Below are positions 32,760 through 43,594 of a DNA stretch of 64,000 nt, in pieces. The notes beneath the pieces were generated by a model. The model worked only from the letters and a program-made list of their open reading frames with translations. It searched no databases and was not told the origin of the DNA. Positions within the stretch are counted from its first letter, which is position 1, and every line of letters starts with the position of its first letter. The stretch spans positions 103,376,965-103,440,964 of the forward strand of contig NC_091001.1 in the NCBI RefSeq assembly GCF_041146395.1, read 5' to 3'. Both the position numbers and the translations under genes were made by a program. This stretch comes from Eulemur rufifrons (lineage: Eukaryota > Chordata > Mammalia > Primates > Lemuridae).

Positions 32760-33428
32760 GACTCTACTAAGAGGGAGCAGCAAATTCAAGGGCCCTGGGC
32801 ATGGGAACATGCCTGGCCTGTTTGAGGAATAGCAAAGAGGTTGGATTTATTGGAACAGAGGGAGTGAAATGGAGAAAGAGGTAGAAGAAAAGGTCTGAGG
32901 GTTACCCAGGAGGACAACTCAAGCAGATTCTTGTATAACTGGGTAGGACTTCAAGTAAGTACAGATTAAAATAAACCCTGTGGGGTTTTGAGCAGAAGAT
33001 TCACATGATCTCACCTTCTTAAAGGACCTCTTTTTCTGCTGTGTGGAGATGAGGTTATGAGAGGGCAAGTGTGGAAGGAAAGAGACAAATAAATAAGCTA
33101 TTATGTAATAAAAATTCAGATGAGAGGTGATGATGGTAGCTTGATTTAGGTGGCACAAGTGGACAGGGGTGAGAAGTGATCTATTTTTGGGTATAATTTA
33201 GAGGTACAGTAATCAAATAAAAATTATTTAAGAAAATGAACTATTTAACACATTGGAAAGAAAATATGATTCAAGAGTGATTTCATTGTTTTTGGCTACA
33301 GAGACCTACAGATTGGAATTGCCTTCTACTGAGATAGGGGATATTGGAGAGCACCAGGCTAAAACAAGTGGAATCTAAGCTGTGAGCCTGAATATGTTAA
33401 ATATGAGGCATTTATTAGATAATCAAAC
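32760..33428 (-). mobile_element. L2, antisense (middle part of a split L2)
   Basis: Follows antisense L2: AAGGGCCCTGGGCATGGGAA (32789), TGTGGGGTTTTGAGCAGAAG (32979), TTCACATGATCTCACCTTCT (33000), GTGATGATGGTAGCTTGATT (33127), GAATTGCCTTCTACTGAGAT (33316). It is interrupted at about 33430 by an MLT1 LTR and resumes after 33830. Confidence 0.75.
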
Positions 33429-33429
33429 A

Positions 33430-33830
33430 GAGATGCATTAGATTGCTCCAGCAGCTGTAACAAAATACCAGGGACTGAGTGGCTTAAACGATACAAACTT
33501 GTCTCACAGCTCTGGAGGCTAGATGTCTGAGATCGTGGTGTGGCAGGGGTGGTTCCTTCCAATGGCTGTGAGAGAAGGATTTCTTCCAGGCCTCTCTCCC
33601 TGGCTCATAGGTAGCTGTCTTCTCCCTATGCCTCTTCACATCCTCTTTCCTCTGTGTATGTCTGTGTCCAAATTTTCTCTTCTTTCGAGTACACTAATCG
33701 TATTGGATTAGGACCCACACTAATAGTCTCATTTTTACTTGATTATCTTTATAAAGACCCTATATCCATTCTGAGGTACTAAAGGTTAGAAAATCTGAAT
33801 TTTGGGGGCATGCAGTTCAGTTTATAACAG
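33430..33830 (-). mobile_element. MLT1-type MaLR LTR, antisense, inserted in L2
   Basis: CAGCTGTAACAAAATACCAG (33452), TTGTCTCACAGCTCTGGAGG (33499), ATTGGATTAGGACCCACACT (33702) and TGCAGTTCAGTTTATAACAG (33811) are the antisense MLT1 landmarks in order. It splits the L2, so it is younger. Confidence 0.88.
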
Positions 33831-34010
33831 ATGTCATGTAAGCACTTGGCTAGTCCAAGGAGAGATTGGAGATCAGATGCATATTGGCTGTTATCTGCAC
33901 AGAGAGGTATCTAAAGCCCTGAGGCTGGGTGAGATCACTATCTGAGAAGAGTGGAGATAGAGAAGATGTCTCCAGACACTCCACCATTTAGAGGTGGGTG
34001 ATTCTGACTC
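33831..34010 (-). mobile_element. L2, antisense (last part of a split L2)
   Basis: Resumes the L2 body: TATTGGCTGTTATCTGCACA (33883), TCTAAAGCCCTGAGGCTGGG (33911), GAGATCACTATCTGAGAAGA (33931), GAGATAGAGAAGATGTCTCC (33954), collinear with the antisense L2 RT-linker segment. Confidence 0.75.
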
Positions 34011-34634
34011 AGACTCACTCTGAATATTCAGTTACATATATTTTCATCAAACACAATTTCACCTTAAACTATTGAGTCTATGACTTTCTGAACCATGTAG
34101 AGGTCGAGCCAATGGGCCCTGTTCTCAGTGGAGAGGGGCACTTTATGCTTTGGGAAGATCAAAGCAGAAACTTTTTATACAGAGGATGAAAGTTCTGATG
34201 CCTGTGGCTGTTGCTTTCTTTAAAAGTTCACTTCTGGGAAGTTTTAGCATTGTCCTTGAAGAACTTAAAGCACGTGTTAAAGTCCATTAAGGAACTTTGC
34301 CTTCTCTGAATAATAGCCTTGATAGAAGAGGAAATAGAAGACTTGTTTCAGATGTGTGACTCCCACAATGTCCTAGAAATGAACAGAAAACCATAGCCAT
34401 TTTCTTTTCCTCTTTTGTTACTTAGCAACACATAACAGACCATGTTGCTTGTTTTGAGATTTCAAAATACCTGCAAATCATGGAGTGGCCATATTCCTAG
34501 AAAGGGGGTTTCTATTTGCCAAGTGCCCTCAGCAAATCACGATCCTGGGTAGTATGACTATATGTCTTGCCTAGGGGGATAATGGGATGGTTTCTTGGAT
34601 AATTATCCATGCAGATCGCATATTTTGGTAGAAG
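34011..34634. other. Unassigned, largely unique sequence
   Basis: No gene or repeat recognised. Confidence 0.4.
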
Positions 34635-34795
34635 AGCATTGAACTGAGGTATGAATTCTCTTCCGAGATCTGACTCTAATCCAGTACGTGCCCATGGACA
34701 ACTCACTTATGGCTGCACTTTACCCAACAGGTGAAGGATGTGGACTTGCTGACTTCAGAGATTCCTCCTAGATCTACTGTTCTATAGTCTTATGA
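34635..34795 (+). mobile_element. Probable MIR-class SINE, sense
   Basis: Diverged MIR-like order: AGATCTGACTCTAATCCAGT (34666), GGACAACTCACTTATGG (34696), ACAGGTGAAGGATGTGGACT (34727). Could be a MIR-related family. Confidence 0.5.
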
Positions 34796-35072
34796 CTTAA
34801 AAAAAAGTCTCTAATTTTTTTTTTTTTTTTATAAAGAAAAGAAATTTATTTCTTATGGCTCTGGAGGTTGTGAAGTCCAGAGTCAAGGGGGTGGCATCTG
34901 GTGAGGGCCTTCTTGCTACAACATCTGATGGTGGAAGGGAGAAGGGCAAGAGAGGGGAGAGGGCATGAGAGCAAGAGGGGGCTGACCTCACTTTTCTAAC
35001 AAGCCCCCACTCCCACGATAATAACACCAATCCATTCAGGAGGGCAGAGCTCGCCTGACCTAATCACTTCTT

Positions 35073-35122
35073 TTCTTTTGTTTAATATGAAGTGGGGGGA
35101 GTGAGGAGGAGATTCAGTTTCC
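35073..35122 (-). mobile_element. Putative 3'-transduced flank carried by the Alu
   Basis: Fifty bases lie inside the TSD but outside the Alu. In the Alu sense they follow the A9 tail as GGAAACTGAATCTCCTCCTC and end A-rich (TTAAACAAAAGAA), before the duplicated target. They are not part of the surrounding LTR, whose sequence continues only after the right TSD. The simplest reading is an Alu transcript that read through into 3' flanking DNA of its source locus and was retroposed with it. Confidence 0.68.
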
Positions 35123-35412
35123 TTTTTTTTTGAGACACAATATCACTCTGTTATCCTGGGCCAGAGTACGGTGGAGTCATCATAGCTCACAGCAACTTCA
35201 AACTCCTGGGCTCAAGCCATCCTCCTGCCTTGGACTCTTAACTAGCTGGGACTGCAGGTTCATGTCACGATGTCCAGCTAATTTTTCTATTTTTAGTGAG
35301 ACAGGGGTCTCACTCTTGCTCAGGCTGGTCTCAAACTCCTGAGCTCCAGCAATCCTCCCGCCTTGCCTTCCCAGAGTACTAGGATGACAGGCATGAGCTA
35401 CTGTACCTGGCC
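35123..35412 (-). mobile_element. Old Alu (AluJ-like), antisense
   Basis: T-tract 35123-35130, then the antisense right arm and left arm, with the head complement ending ACTGTACCTGGCC exactly at 35412. It is diverged, without the lemur diagnostic change. The target-site duplication CCTAATCACTTCTT lies at 35059-35072 and 35413-35426. The right copy abuts the Alu head exactly, but the left copy lies 50 bp beyond the A-tail (see the next entry). Confidence 0.93.
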
Positions 35413-35653
35413 CCTAATCACTTCTTATCAGGCCTCACCTTTCAATACTTTCATTGAGGATTAAGTGTCCAACACATGAACTTTGGGGAACAAGTTCAAA
35501 CCATAGCAGGCTGATAGCATGACCCAGGCATTCTGACTCCAGGGCTACACACTTAAATCCTGCCTCCTATCAACTCTAATAACTGTAAGACATCTAAGGG
35601 TACAGCAGAAAACCAGTCACTGAGTTCACAGCATGGCATAGTGGTACCGAAGA

Positions 35654-35830
35654 GTCAGGTGCATCAGAGTCTCCCAGGGAGGTGATATAAAATGCACACT
35701 ACTGGTCCCTGTCCCCGGAAAGCCTGATTCATTGGTAGCAGTGACAGTGGGGGCTATGGAATGAAGGACAGAAATTTGCATTTCTAAGCAGCTCTTGAGG
35801 TAATTCTCATGCAGGTGGCCCAGAGGTAGA
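35654..35830 (+). mobile_element. MER5A-like hAT-Charlie non-autonomous transposon
   Basis: Characteristic MER5A order: AGGTGCATCAGAGTCTCCCA (35657), GCCTGATTCATTGGTAGCAG (35722), GAAATTTGCATTTCTAAGCA (35771), GGTAATTCTCATGCAGGTGG (35799). Terminal repeats are eroded. Confidence 0.78.
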
Positions 35831-35904
35831 GGAAGAAGAAGATCTGGACAGTACAAGAGTAACTAGATGGTCTGGTGGAAGATTCCGGGTCTGTGTGGCG
35901 TGAC

Positions 35905-35959
35905 GTGGCAAGGCCTCCTGCAAGTGGTAGCATTTGGCATAAAGTGGCAAGGCCTCCTG
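35905..35959. repeat. 16-bp direct repeat with 23-bp spacer
   Basis: GTGGCAAGGCCTCCTG occurs at 35905-35920 and 35944-35959. It may be a small tandem duplication or the target-site duplication of a very short insertion; the 23-bp spacer is not identified. Confidence 0.6.
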
Positions 35960-35997
35960 GGCATCCCCCTACCTTTTTCCATTTGAAGGCGGTATCG

Positions 35998-36407
35998 GGC
36001 TGGACTGTGACCCACAAAAAGACGTATTGAAGTCCTAATTCCTAGAACCTGTGGCAATGGTTCCTAGAATCTGGAAAAAGGGTCCTTGTGGAGGTAACTA
36101 AGTTAAGGATGTTGAGACCACCCCGGATTACCTGAGTGGGTCTAACTCGTCATTGGATGAGACACACAGAGAAGAGAGAAGGCCGTGGGGAGGCGGAAGC
36201 AGAGATTGGGGTGATTCAGCCACAAGCCAAGGCATGCCTGGAGCCCCCAGAAGCTGGAAGAGGCAAGGAAGGATTCTCCCCCATGGCCTTCAGAGGGAGC
36301 AAGGCCCTGCCAAGGCCTTGATTTCAGACTTCTGGCCTCCAGGACTGGGAGACAATAAATTTCTGTTGTTCCAATTGTCACCACTGCTCTAGGAAACTAA
36401 TACAAAG
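35998..36407 (+). mobile_element. MLT1-type MaLR LTR, sense
   Basis: Sense MLT1 order: TATTGAAGTCCTAATTCCTA (36025), AGATTGGGGTGATTCAGCCA (36203), TCAGACTTCTGGCCTCCAGG (36325), GACAATAAATTTCTGTTGTT (36350-36369, carrying the AATAAA signal) and the terminal GAAACTAATACAAAGG. It is a solo LTR with no internal genes. The overlapping ORFs at 36136-36392 are by-products. Confidence 0.92.
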
Positions 36408-37439
36408 GCTTTCATCCTAGTCACAAAAGCTGCCCTGGGGAGGTCTTTGTGATTAGACTCTGAGCAGTGGAGGTCATAGCCTGTGGGAAATCCCCCGCAG
36501 GGACACTAGGCCCTGAAGGAGGATGGCGACCCACAACTGTTGGTGATGCAGTATCCTCGCCTTTGTGAACTTGCTGCTTCTCCACTTCTCTCCAAACTGC
36601 ATCCGGAGAAAAGTCTCTAATTTTTAAAAGCTATTGCTACTTCCAGGGGACCTAGACTTTTGGCCTAGTTCTCTGACTTGATGTTGGTTCTGGAATGACA
36701 TTTTGAGTGGGAAGACTGAGAGTATTCGTGTTAGCAAAATAACAAGAACATTTCAAAAACAAATCCTCAACACCCCAAACCTTGTCTCCAGTGTAACTTT
36801 TTGCTTTTGCTCTTCTACACCCACCTTGTACCTGGTGACTCACATTCCATTAAAATGTGTTTAAAGCGATCTTCTGAGTGTTAGACTTCAAAGTGTTCAA
36901 CTTTCTTGAGAAATATACTTCAATATATCTAAAAATATTAACTTTTGATCTCATCCTCAGACTATTACTTGGGGCCATTGTGCTCTTGTTTGGGTCCACC
37001 TGGGGGACTCCTTGTCACCTCCTCTTTTCAGACCAGCATCCTGAGCTGTGATTGCATATTTGAGAGGCCACCCTGGGTGTGCTCCTGTCCACCTTGTGAC
37101 CGTGAGGCCCAGAAACCTCACTGTCAATTAGGACAACATTTTTGCCAGCTGCTTAGAATCTGAAGTTCTCCTGGGCCGTGGTTCTACACCCACAATATTG
37201 GGTGCATTCTCTTGGCTACTGTTCGGGATTAGCAACAAATGACAGGTTATGTCCACTTCATGGCACAGAAAACTACCCAGCTGGTGTCAAATGCACATTA
37301 TGCCTCTTACTTCACAGTCTGAATTCCTTTTTCTTCATCTGGAGTCTTCGTTTGCAGACTGTCTCCTGGTGAGGCTGCAACTTTTCATTTGCTCTTAAGA
37401 GTTAATTAAGTTTAAAGTCTTAAAAGGCTAGAGCTGGCA
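36408..37439. other. Unassigned, largely unique sequence
   Basis: About 1 kb without a recognised gene or repeat. Confidence 0.4.
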
Positions 37440-37585
37440 GTGAACTTAGAGATAATTTAACTCATGAGAAAACACGACTGGCGATAAAGCACGTTGTTCA
37501 TGGTGGCTCTGAGACAGGGCAGTCCCAGGGCTAGAACCAGGTTTGGGACTCCCAGGGTGTTCTCTTCCGCTATGTTGCTCTCGGT
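37440..37585 (-). mobile_element. MIR SINE, antisense
   Basis: Diverged antisense MIR: TTAACTCATGAGAAAACACG (37458), GGGCTAGAACCAGGTTTGGG (37528), then TGTTCTCTTCCGCTATGTTG (37558-37577). Confidence 0.68.
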
Positions 37586-38059
37586 GTAGCCTTAAGCCTG
37601 GGGACGAGGAATGGTCTCGTAGCGTAGCCACATTGTCTTCCAGTGAGTCTAAACACTTTTTTCCCCTTAAATGAGCTTCTTTATTTTTGATGAAATAACA
37701 GGTTCCACCTAAATGTCCATGTTTTTGATATGGATAACACCTTAAACAGCTCTGGCACATGATGACTTTGGGGAGGAGATATGTTACATGGAAGCAGAGG
37801 TTTCTTCATGCTCTTTCATTGTTTTGGAGGGCTCTGGACAGCTTCCGGGGATATTGAGACCCAAGTTGTTTTCTAAAGATAAATGAAATTTTCCTAGAAA
37901 GAGCGTTGATCTGCCTCGGTGTCAGTGTCCTGTGCCTATAGATCTTTCTCTCACAGATACCCATCTAACACTGTAGTCTTAAGATCTATTTCATGTTCCA
38001 ATCTATGAAAGGCACCAATTTATGCAGAGATCCTTCTTTTTAATTTAGAATTCATCCCA
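37586..38059. other. Unassigned sequence
   Basis: No gene or repeat recognised; a 104-codon minus ORF at 37446-37760 overlaps the MIR and is unsupported. Confidence 0.4.
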
Positions 38060-38330
38060 AAGCCCATATGAATCCCCCTCCTTTCTCTTCCACATTTCTA
38101 CTTCATGGACTTCCACACTTTTTTCTGTGCTTCCTTCCAATACAGCACTTACCAATATGCTACATATGTCTATTTATTTGTCTTCTCCTCTAATATTCTG
38201 TGGCTTTTTGAGGTCAGGGCTCAGTTTCTTTTTTGTACCCCTCTAGTGCTTATTAGCACAGTGCTTGAGACATAGTACATGGTTAGCAACTATTTCAAAA
38301 GTGAATAAATGAGCAAATGTCGAGTTGCAT
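38060..38330 (+). mobile_element. L2 3' end, sense
   Basis: Sense L2 tail: TATTTATTTGTCTTCTCCTC (38171), TTTGAGGTCAGGGCTCAGTT (38207), CAGTGCTTGAGACATAGTAC (38259), and GAATAAATGAGCAAATG at the terminus. Confidence 0.78.
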
Positions 38331-38339
38331 GAAGCAAAT

Positions 38340-38890
38340 GTTAGCTGGGTCCTTAGAGAAGCAGGTGCCAAGACAGGACTAAGTGTGAAAGTGTTTATTA
38401 TAAAAAACACCTGTAAGAGAAAATGGGGAGGGAGTCAAGTCAGGAAAGGTTGGGAGAAATGTCTTCCCATGACCTTGAGTGAAGGAGGGAGAGAATAAAG
38501 GACAGGCAAAAGCATTCTAGACTGTCCAGCAATCGAAAGGTGGTGGGGTAAGGATATTGGAAAGTCCTCAAGCCAACTTTGACCATCTACAGAGTCCTGT
38601 GTCTCCCCAGGATGGGCCCATCCTGGTATCTCTGTCACTCCCAGGCATTGGCTGACACCAGCCTATGGGAGTGTGGCCTGGGGCAGACTTGGGGATAGAC
38701 CTCAGAGCATAGCAGTTGGGGCCCTTGGTCAATTTTGCTCCCTTTAATTGGAGGTCTGTGTGGGACATCCTCATGCTTGAGGTACGTAGGGAAGATTTTT
38801 ACCTGTGTTTCTAGTACCTGCTTAGGTGGACAAGAGTTTTCTGGGGTGCTGGAAAGCTGGAGGCAGATAACTTGTTAGGAGATCCCTAAA
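38340..38890 (-). mobile_element. Possible ancient LTR, antisense
   Basis: The opening AGAAGCAGGTGCCAAGACAGG and AGTGTTTATTATAAAAAACACC (38390) resemble the antisense 3' end of several mammalian ERVL/ERV1 LTRs, where TTTATT is the complement of a polyadenylation signal. I cannot name the family; it could equally be unique sequence. Confidence 0.35.
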
Positions 38891-39642
38891 TCTGCTTTGT
38901 CCCCCCTGGATGAGGATGTGGCTTTACTGGTGCTATTTATTTCAAAAACCAAAAGATAACTGGTGAATAAAAATATAAATAAATGTAAGCATAAATATAA
39001 ATGGGAAGAGCTTGTGTAAGCTGCTCAGGCATGGTGGGTGTCTTGCTACAGGGATGTAGCAAGAATTTGGCCTCTTTCTTAGACCTAGAAGTACCTCATC
39101 TTGTCACTGGGGACAGTAAGGCCTGTTGGAAACGCTGGGTAAAGGAACAGCCTCACAAAGGTGGGCATGTGGCATCTGCTCTGTGTAGTCCTATCGCAGC
39201 CTTGCTTCAATTAGTTCTGGGTTCTTGGCTTAGTAAATTGGGAACTGAAGCATGAGCGTGTCAGGAGGGCTCCTCCCTCAGTCTCTCCCACTCACACGGC
39301 CACTCTTTCTTTGGTGTCAGTCTCTGCTTTTTATGTTGCTTTCATTTTGCTCATTCTTTCTGGTCCTTGTTTTTTTTCATCTTGGCTGACTTCCATGCAT
39401 TTGATATTCAGGTCTGGTTTTATAGTTTACTCACATGAGCTCAGTGCCTGGAACATAAAAGATGTCCCTAAATGATAAAAGCCAGGAGACTATTTGTGAA
39501 CTCATTCCATTTTCATAAATAACATCTCTGTATTCCTTATTTCACTTCAAATCTCCACACATGATGTGCCTAACTACCATTTTTCTTTCCAGGTGGTTTC
39601 GTGGACACTATGAGCTCTGCTTATGATTTCTGGCTTTGCTTT
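38891..39642. other. Unassigned, largely unique sequence
   Basis: Short A-rich simple sequence at 38964-39001 (ATAAATATAAATAAATG-type). Otherwise no gene or repeat recognised. Confidence 0.4.
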
Positions 39643-39644
39643 AG

Positions 39645-39985
39645 CCGGGTGCATTGAGCACCCACTGTGTGTCAGGTGGTATCCTTGGCCCCTGGGAGAC
39701 ACAGAAATAAATCTGACGGGGCCCTGCCAATGAGAAACTTATAGTGAGTGATTTTATGGTATCTGTTTTAAGCCCGAAGGGACAAAGCAAATGTCAGGGA
39801 GTCAAGGAAATCAGGATGACCTCAGGAAGAGGTCAGGGCATGCTTGGTGAGGAAGTGGCATGTCATCTGGCCTTTATGGATGAGGAGGACTTGAGTGACT
39901 GGTGGGGAGGATGATGAAGGCAGCCGGGGATGATAAAGGACCTTAGTCCAATGAGTTGAAAGAGCAGTCTAGGAAGAACTCTTAG
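39645..39985 (-). mobile_element. L2, antisense
   Basis: Antisense L2: GTGCATTGAGCACCCACTGT (39649), CCTGGGAGACACAGAAATAA (39692), TAGTGAGTGATTTTATGGT and downstream GGCATGTCATCTGGCCTTTA (39858). Adjacent MIR-like antisense sequence continues to about 40075 (TTGAACCCAGGTCTGCTGAT). Confidence 0.62.
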
Positions 39986-40079
39986 GCCAAGCTGTGGAGA
40001 CATCATTTGGAGACCCTTGAACCCAGGTCTGCTGATTCCTAACCCGAAGCCTTTTCTCTTGTGATAGCTGCCTCCACAA

Positions 40080-40577
40080 GTAACTTCTGTTATTGTTTAC
40101 TTGTTATATTTGAGGTTTTCCATGTAGTAGCTGATTTTTGATGCCTGCCTTTTGGGGAAGTGTCATGGTTATTGTTAGATTTACTTTTTGATAACCCAGA
40201 CAAAATAGTTATCTATTCATATGCAAATATAGAATGAAAGGTACTCCAATAAGTACTTTTTCTCAAAAATGCATTCTTAGTAGTACTAGGAATCATAAGC
40301 AGTATATTAATCTTAAACAAGACCCAGGAAATCATATTTGATGAAGGAACAAAGGAGAAACAAATGTTAATCACAAGTTAAGATCCCCTGTCTTCTGTTA
40401 AAAATATTTTTCCATCAGTGTATGTGGCTTTCAGTCTTCTCAAGACTACCTTTCCCAGGGCCATACACATCAGACTCCAGAATTTGAAGCAGAACTAGTC
40501 ATGGAAGCTGCTTAGCACATGGTGTGATTAATGCTCACTGAGGCTTCTGGTCCCAGCTGCAGGAGAACCAGCCCATT
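40080..40577. other. Unassigned sequence
   Basis: No gene or repeat recognised. Confidence 0.4.
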
Positions 40578-40815
40578 CAGAGACAGTGTGGTGCACTGGG
40601 TAAGGCCAAGGACTGGGCCCCGCCACTTAGCAAGCTGTGTGTTTTGAACCAAACTGAACCAAACTATTTAACTTTGGGCTCAGTTTTCTTTTCCATAGAA
40701 CAGGAGCAGTAATAATCTTTATTTCACAAACCTGTCATGAGGATTAAATAGATAATACATATAAAGTGCTTATCCCAGCCCCTGGTACATTGTAAATATT
40801 CCATAAACAGTAGCC
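40578..40815 (+). mobile_element. MIR SINE, sense
   Basis: GTGTGGTGCACTGGGTAAGG (40585), TAACTTTGGGCTCAGTTTTC (40669), TGTCATGAGGATTAAATAGA (40733), AAAGTGCTTATCCCAGCCCC (40763). A short tandem duplication GAACCAAACT occurs at 40646-40665. Confidence 0.9.
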
Positions 40816-41049
40816 ACGTTAACAACGTTATTTGAACTTAACTTAGCCCTGACTTCTTCCACAGAGCGAAGAGGAGGCTTTATCAAGTCTCTGCCTTTCC
40901 CAGGGAGCTGCTGGCAAGTGGGTGGAGGGGCTGACCGTCCTTGTTCCTGCCCCGTGGTGATGATCAACCATGTCTGTCCGTGGAGGGCAGCCATGTTTCC
41001 AGGGAGGGGTGTGGACTGCAAGCTAGACACAACGCCTAAAAGTGACCTG

Positions 41050-41112
41050 TTGAGATTATTACCACCCTCATTTTACACATGAGGAGACTGAAGATGAGAG
41101 AGTCTTACTGCC
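41050..41112 (-). mobile_element. MIR core fragment, antisense
   Basis: ACCCTCATTTTACACATGAG then GAGACTGAAGATGAGAGAGT is the antisense MIR core. Only this part is recognisable. Confidence 0.65.
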
Positions 41113-41792
41113 CATCATTTGTGCCTGGTGTATGATACTCCACGTCCCCCCATCTTGTGGCCATCAGTACAATGTAATTAGGTGGACCGGATTTAGTTAA
41201 CCCTGTCTCAGGCATCTGCCCTGCAGCAATGCCACTGTGACATTGACGTGGGTTTCTGCTGCAACCCTCGCCACACTGTGGCTCTGGATGGTTCCTCTAT
41301 TTGGTTAGTATGGAGAGATGTCCTCTTCTCATTTTGCATCACTCTTTTCTTGCATTAGTGTCCTCTGCCCTTTATCCTCAAAGAGCTCTATTTTCTAGTC
41401 TGTTTGACCTCTTTTCCAATGTGCCAATAGCATTTATTCCAGGTTTCTTTGAGATCTAATTCATAATTCAGCCATTTTGTATCTCTTAAAACTTTAAAAC
41501 ATATATTTTTTCAGAAAACAAAAGCTAATAAATACATGCAATTATTTAAACAAATAAGAAAATGCTTAGAAACATATCATCTGTGAAAGCATGTATGAAC
41601 TGTCATATTAAGGTCAAAATAAGTGACATAGATGTTTAATGTTATATATTGTAGAAATTCTAATTTTGATTTCATAGATCTTGAGTAAAGACTCAGAAAT
41701 GTATATTATGTTTATAAGCAGTCACTACCTACCTGCATTATTACTAGAAAGATCTCATTATAATCTTGCCTTAAGAAATCTATTTAATAGAC

Positions 41793-41833
<41 letters not shown>

Positions 41834-42404
41834 ATACAGGGATAATATGTTTGCCACATAGCTAATCAGGGGTAGAGCTTGTATAAATTGAATTTTAATG
41901 CAAGTCCAGCTGACTTTATGCTTCATACTCATTCAGGCATCTAGGTTCCTTGTCTTCTCTAATCCTTCACAGATTTGTTCTTGAAACTCAAGTCTGGCTT
42001 TAGATGGGGAATTTCTTTTTAGGTCCAGCTTTCTTGGAATAAGCTAAACTTAACTAGTCTATTACCTCACCTGTGGCATTTAGCAGTTCACTTCAAGCAT
42101 GTGGAGGTAAGAAATAGTAACCAAAAGCAACTCCCTTGGCACAATCTCAATTTCCCTGGAATCCTGAATTCCAGATTTTTCTGTATTTAATGAGAAAGTT
42201 TTATTACCCTAGTCAGAGCTTGCCATCTACTGAATATGGTGTCAGAGAATCTCTGCTGACCAAAATGTTCTCTAAATAGTTTTGTTATACTAACCTAAGT
42301 GTATTGTGTTACAAATTATAGGGGCTTTAAAATAAATTACTTGAGCCATTCCCTGTTCTCAAAGAGCTTACTTTCTATGTGGGGAGACAGGATTTATGAA
42401 AGTT
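41113..42404. other. Unassigned AT-rich sequence with a compound microsatellite
   Basis: Apart from the TG/AG microsatellite listed separately, I recognise no repeat or gene. Confidence 0.4.
41793..41832. repeat. Compound microsatellite (TG)8(AG)12
   Basis: A TG run at 41793-41808 passes directly into an AG run at 41809-41832. The AG part is a homopurine mirror tract, the TG part a potential Z-DNA tract. Confidence 0.97.
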
Positions 42405-42672
42405 AGGATCAATATTTACTGAGCACTTTCTATGTGATAGGAATTCTTTAGTTGCTATAGGTCAGAGTGCCTTTAATCCTCAGCAGGGTCATATAATGTA
42501 GATACTATTATTACCATCTCAGTTTTATAGACAAGGAATCTGAAGTACAAAGATGTTAAGTAACTTGTCCAGGATCACATCGGTGGCAGTAAAATGACAG
42601 AAATAGGATTTAAACCTAGGGAAGGTTGCTGTCAGAGCCCACCCACTTGACCCTCTGCACTGCTCTGCTGCC
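42405..42672 (-). mobile_element. MIR SINE, antisense, nearly full length
   Basis: TTTACTGAGCACTTTCTATG (42414), ATACTATTATTACCATCTCA (42502), GTTAAGTAACTTGTCCAGGA (42554), TAGGATTTAAACCTAGGGAA (42604) and CTCTGCACTGCTCTGCTGCC near 42653. Confidence 0.92.
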
Positions 42673-43594
42673 TCTACTTAAGCAAGGCCGAGCTGCATTC
42701 CAAAGTGAGTGTGTAAGAATTGCTGTCTAATGAATGGTGGTGAACGTCTGACTTAGATGAGTTCAGAAGGTGGAGAGATAAAATAATAATTCTTCACATC
42801 TGCAGAGGTTGATATGATACAAAGGATTTCTACCTCCATTATCCCTTTAATTAATCCATTCCCAGATGGGAGCTATTCCAGTGAGAATTGCACAAGTACA
42901 CTTAAAATATCCCCTCTGGCTTTCTGAGAAAATGTGGAGTGATTTGAGTGATCTGCAGTTTGGAGAATCAGGAGTCCAAGCAACTTCAGCTGAGTCCGGA
43001 GCACATTAAAGTGCCCAGAGTGTGACTTTGCTGGCTCTTGAATTTCTTCTTGGTAAAATGGGCACAATATTAGAATATAGAGAAAGTAATTAAATTGATA
43101 AAAGAAGGAGCTTATTAAAATTCTCTAATAGAAATCTTAGCGGTATAGAGGTATGTCACCAAAACTTCCAATAGTTTGCCCTCTTTAATTCTGGTATAAT
43201 TTAGTTTCTGGGCTCAACTTGTGAATTTTCTATGTCTTACAGATTCTACTTCCAAGATATAACTACCATCCTGACCCTGCTCTTCCTCCCCCTCGAAACC
43301 TTATTATTTTAGAAGACCAAGACACAGCCGTACTATTTTCTCCTTGTCCTTAATAGAAACTACTTCCAAGCCAACTTAAATAGAACAAGATTCCTCTCTG
43401 AGTTTCAGATATATCAAATATGACATTCTTTATGTAAAAGTTTTCAATGAATTTATACACAGACTCTATGGCACATCAGACCTTGTGTTTTATGGTCTAT
43501 GCAGGGACTCTCCTTCAGCCCTATGGAGCTTTCTCCCATCTGAAGCAGATCCCGTGTGTTCCCTCCGGCTCAAACCCCATTCATCCCTTATACT
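42673..43594. other. Unassigned, largely unique sequence
   Basis: No gene or repeat recognised. Confidence 0.4.

Larger units (their letters stand above)
34840..35515 (-). mobile_element. MaLR-type LTR (MLT1/MST group), antisense, split by an Alu
   Basis: Antisense LTR landmarks occur on both sides of the Alu: AAGAAATTTATTTCTTATGG (34839), CATCTGGTGAGGGCCTTCTT (34895), CTCGCCTGACCTAATCACTT (35050). Beyond the insertion come CACTTCTTATCAGGCCTCAC (35420), TTGAGGATTAAGTGTCCAAC (35454) and the terminal CAAACCATAGCAG. The LTR is preceded by a T-rich tract (34817-34830). Confidence 0.78.

Noticed and set aside
36136..36392. Three overlapping ORFs (61-80 codons)
   Set aside because: All lie in the sense MLT1 LTR and are by-products of its sequence.
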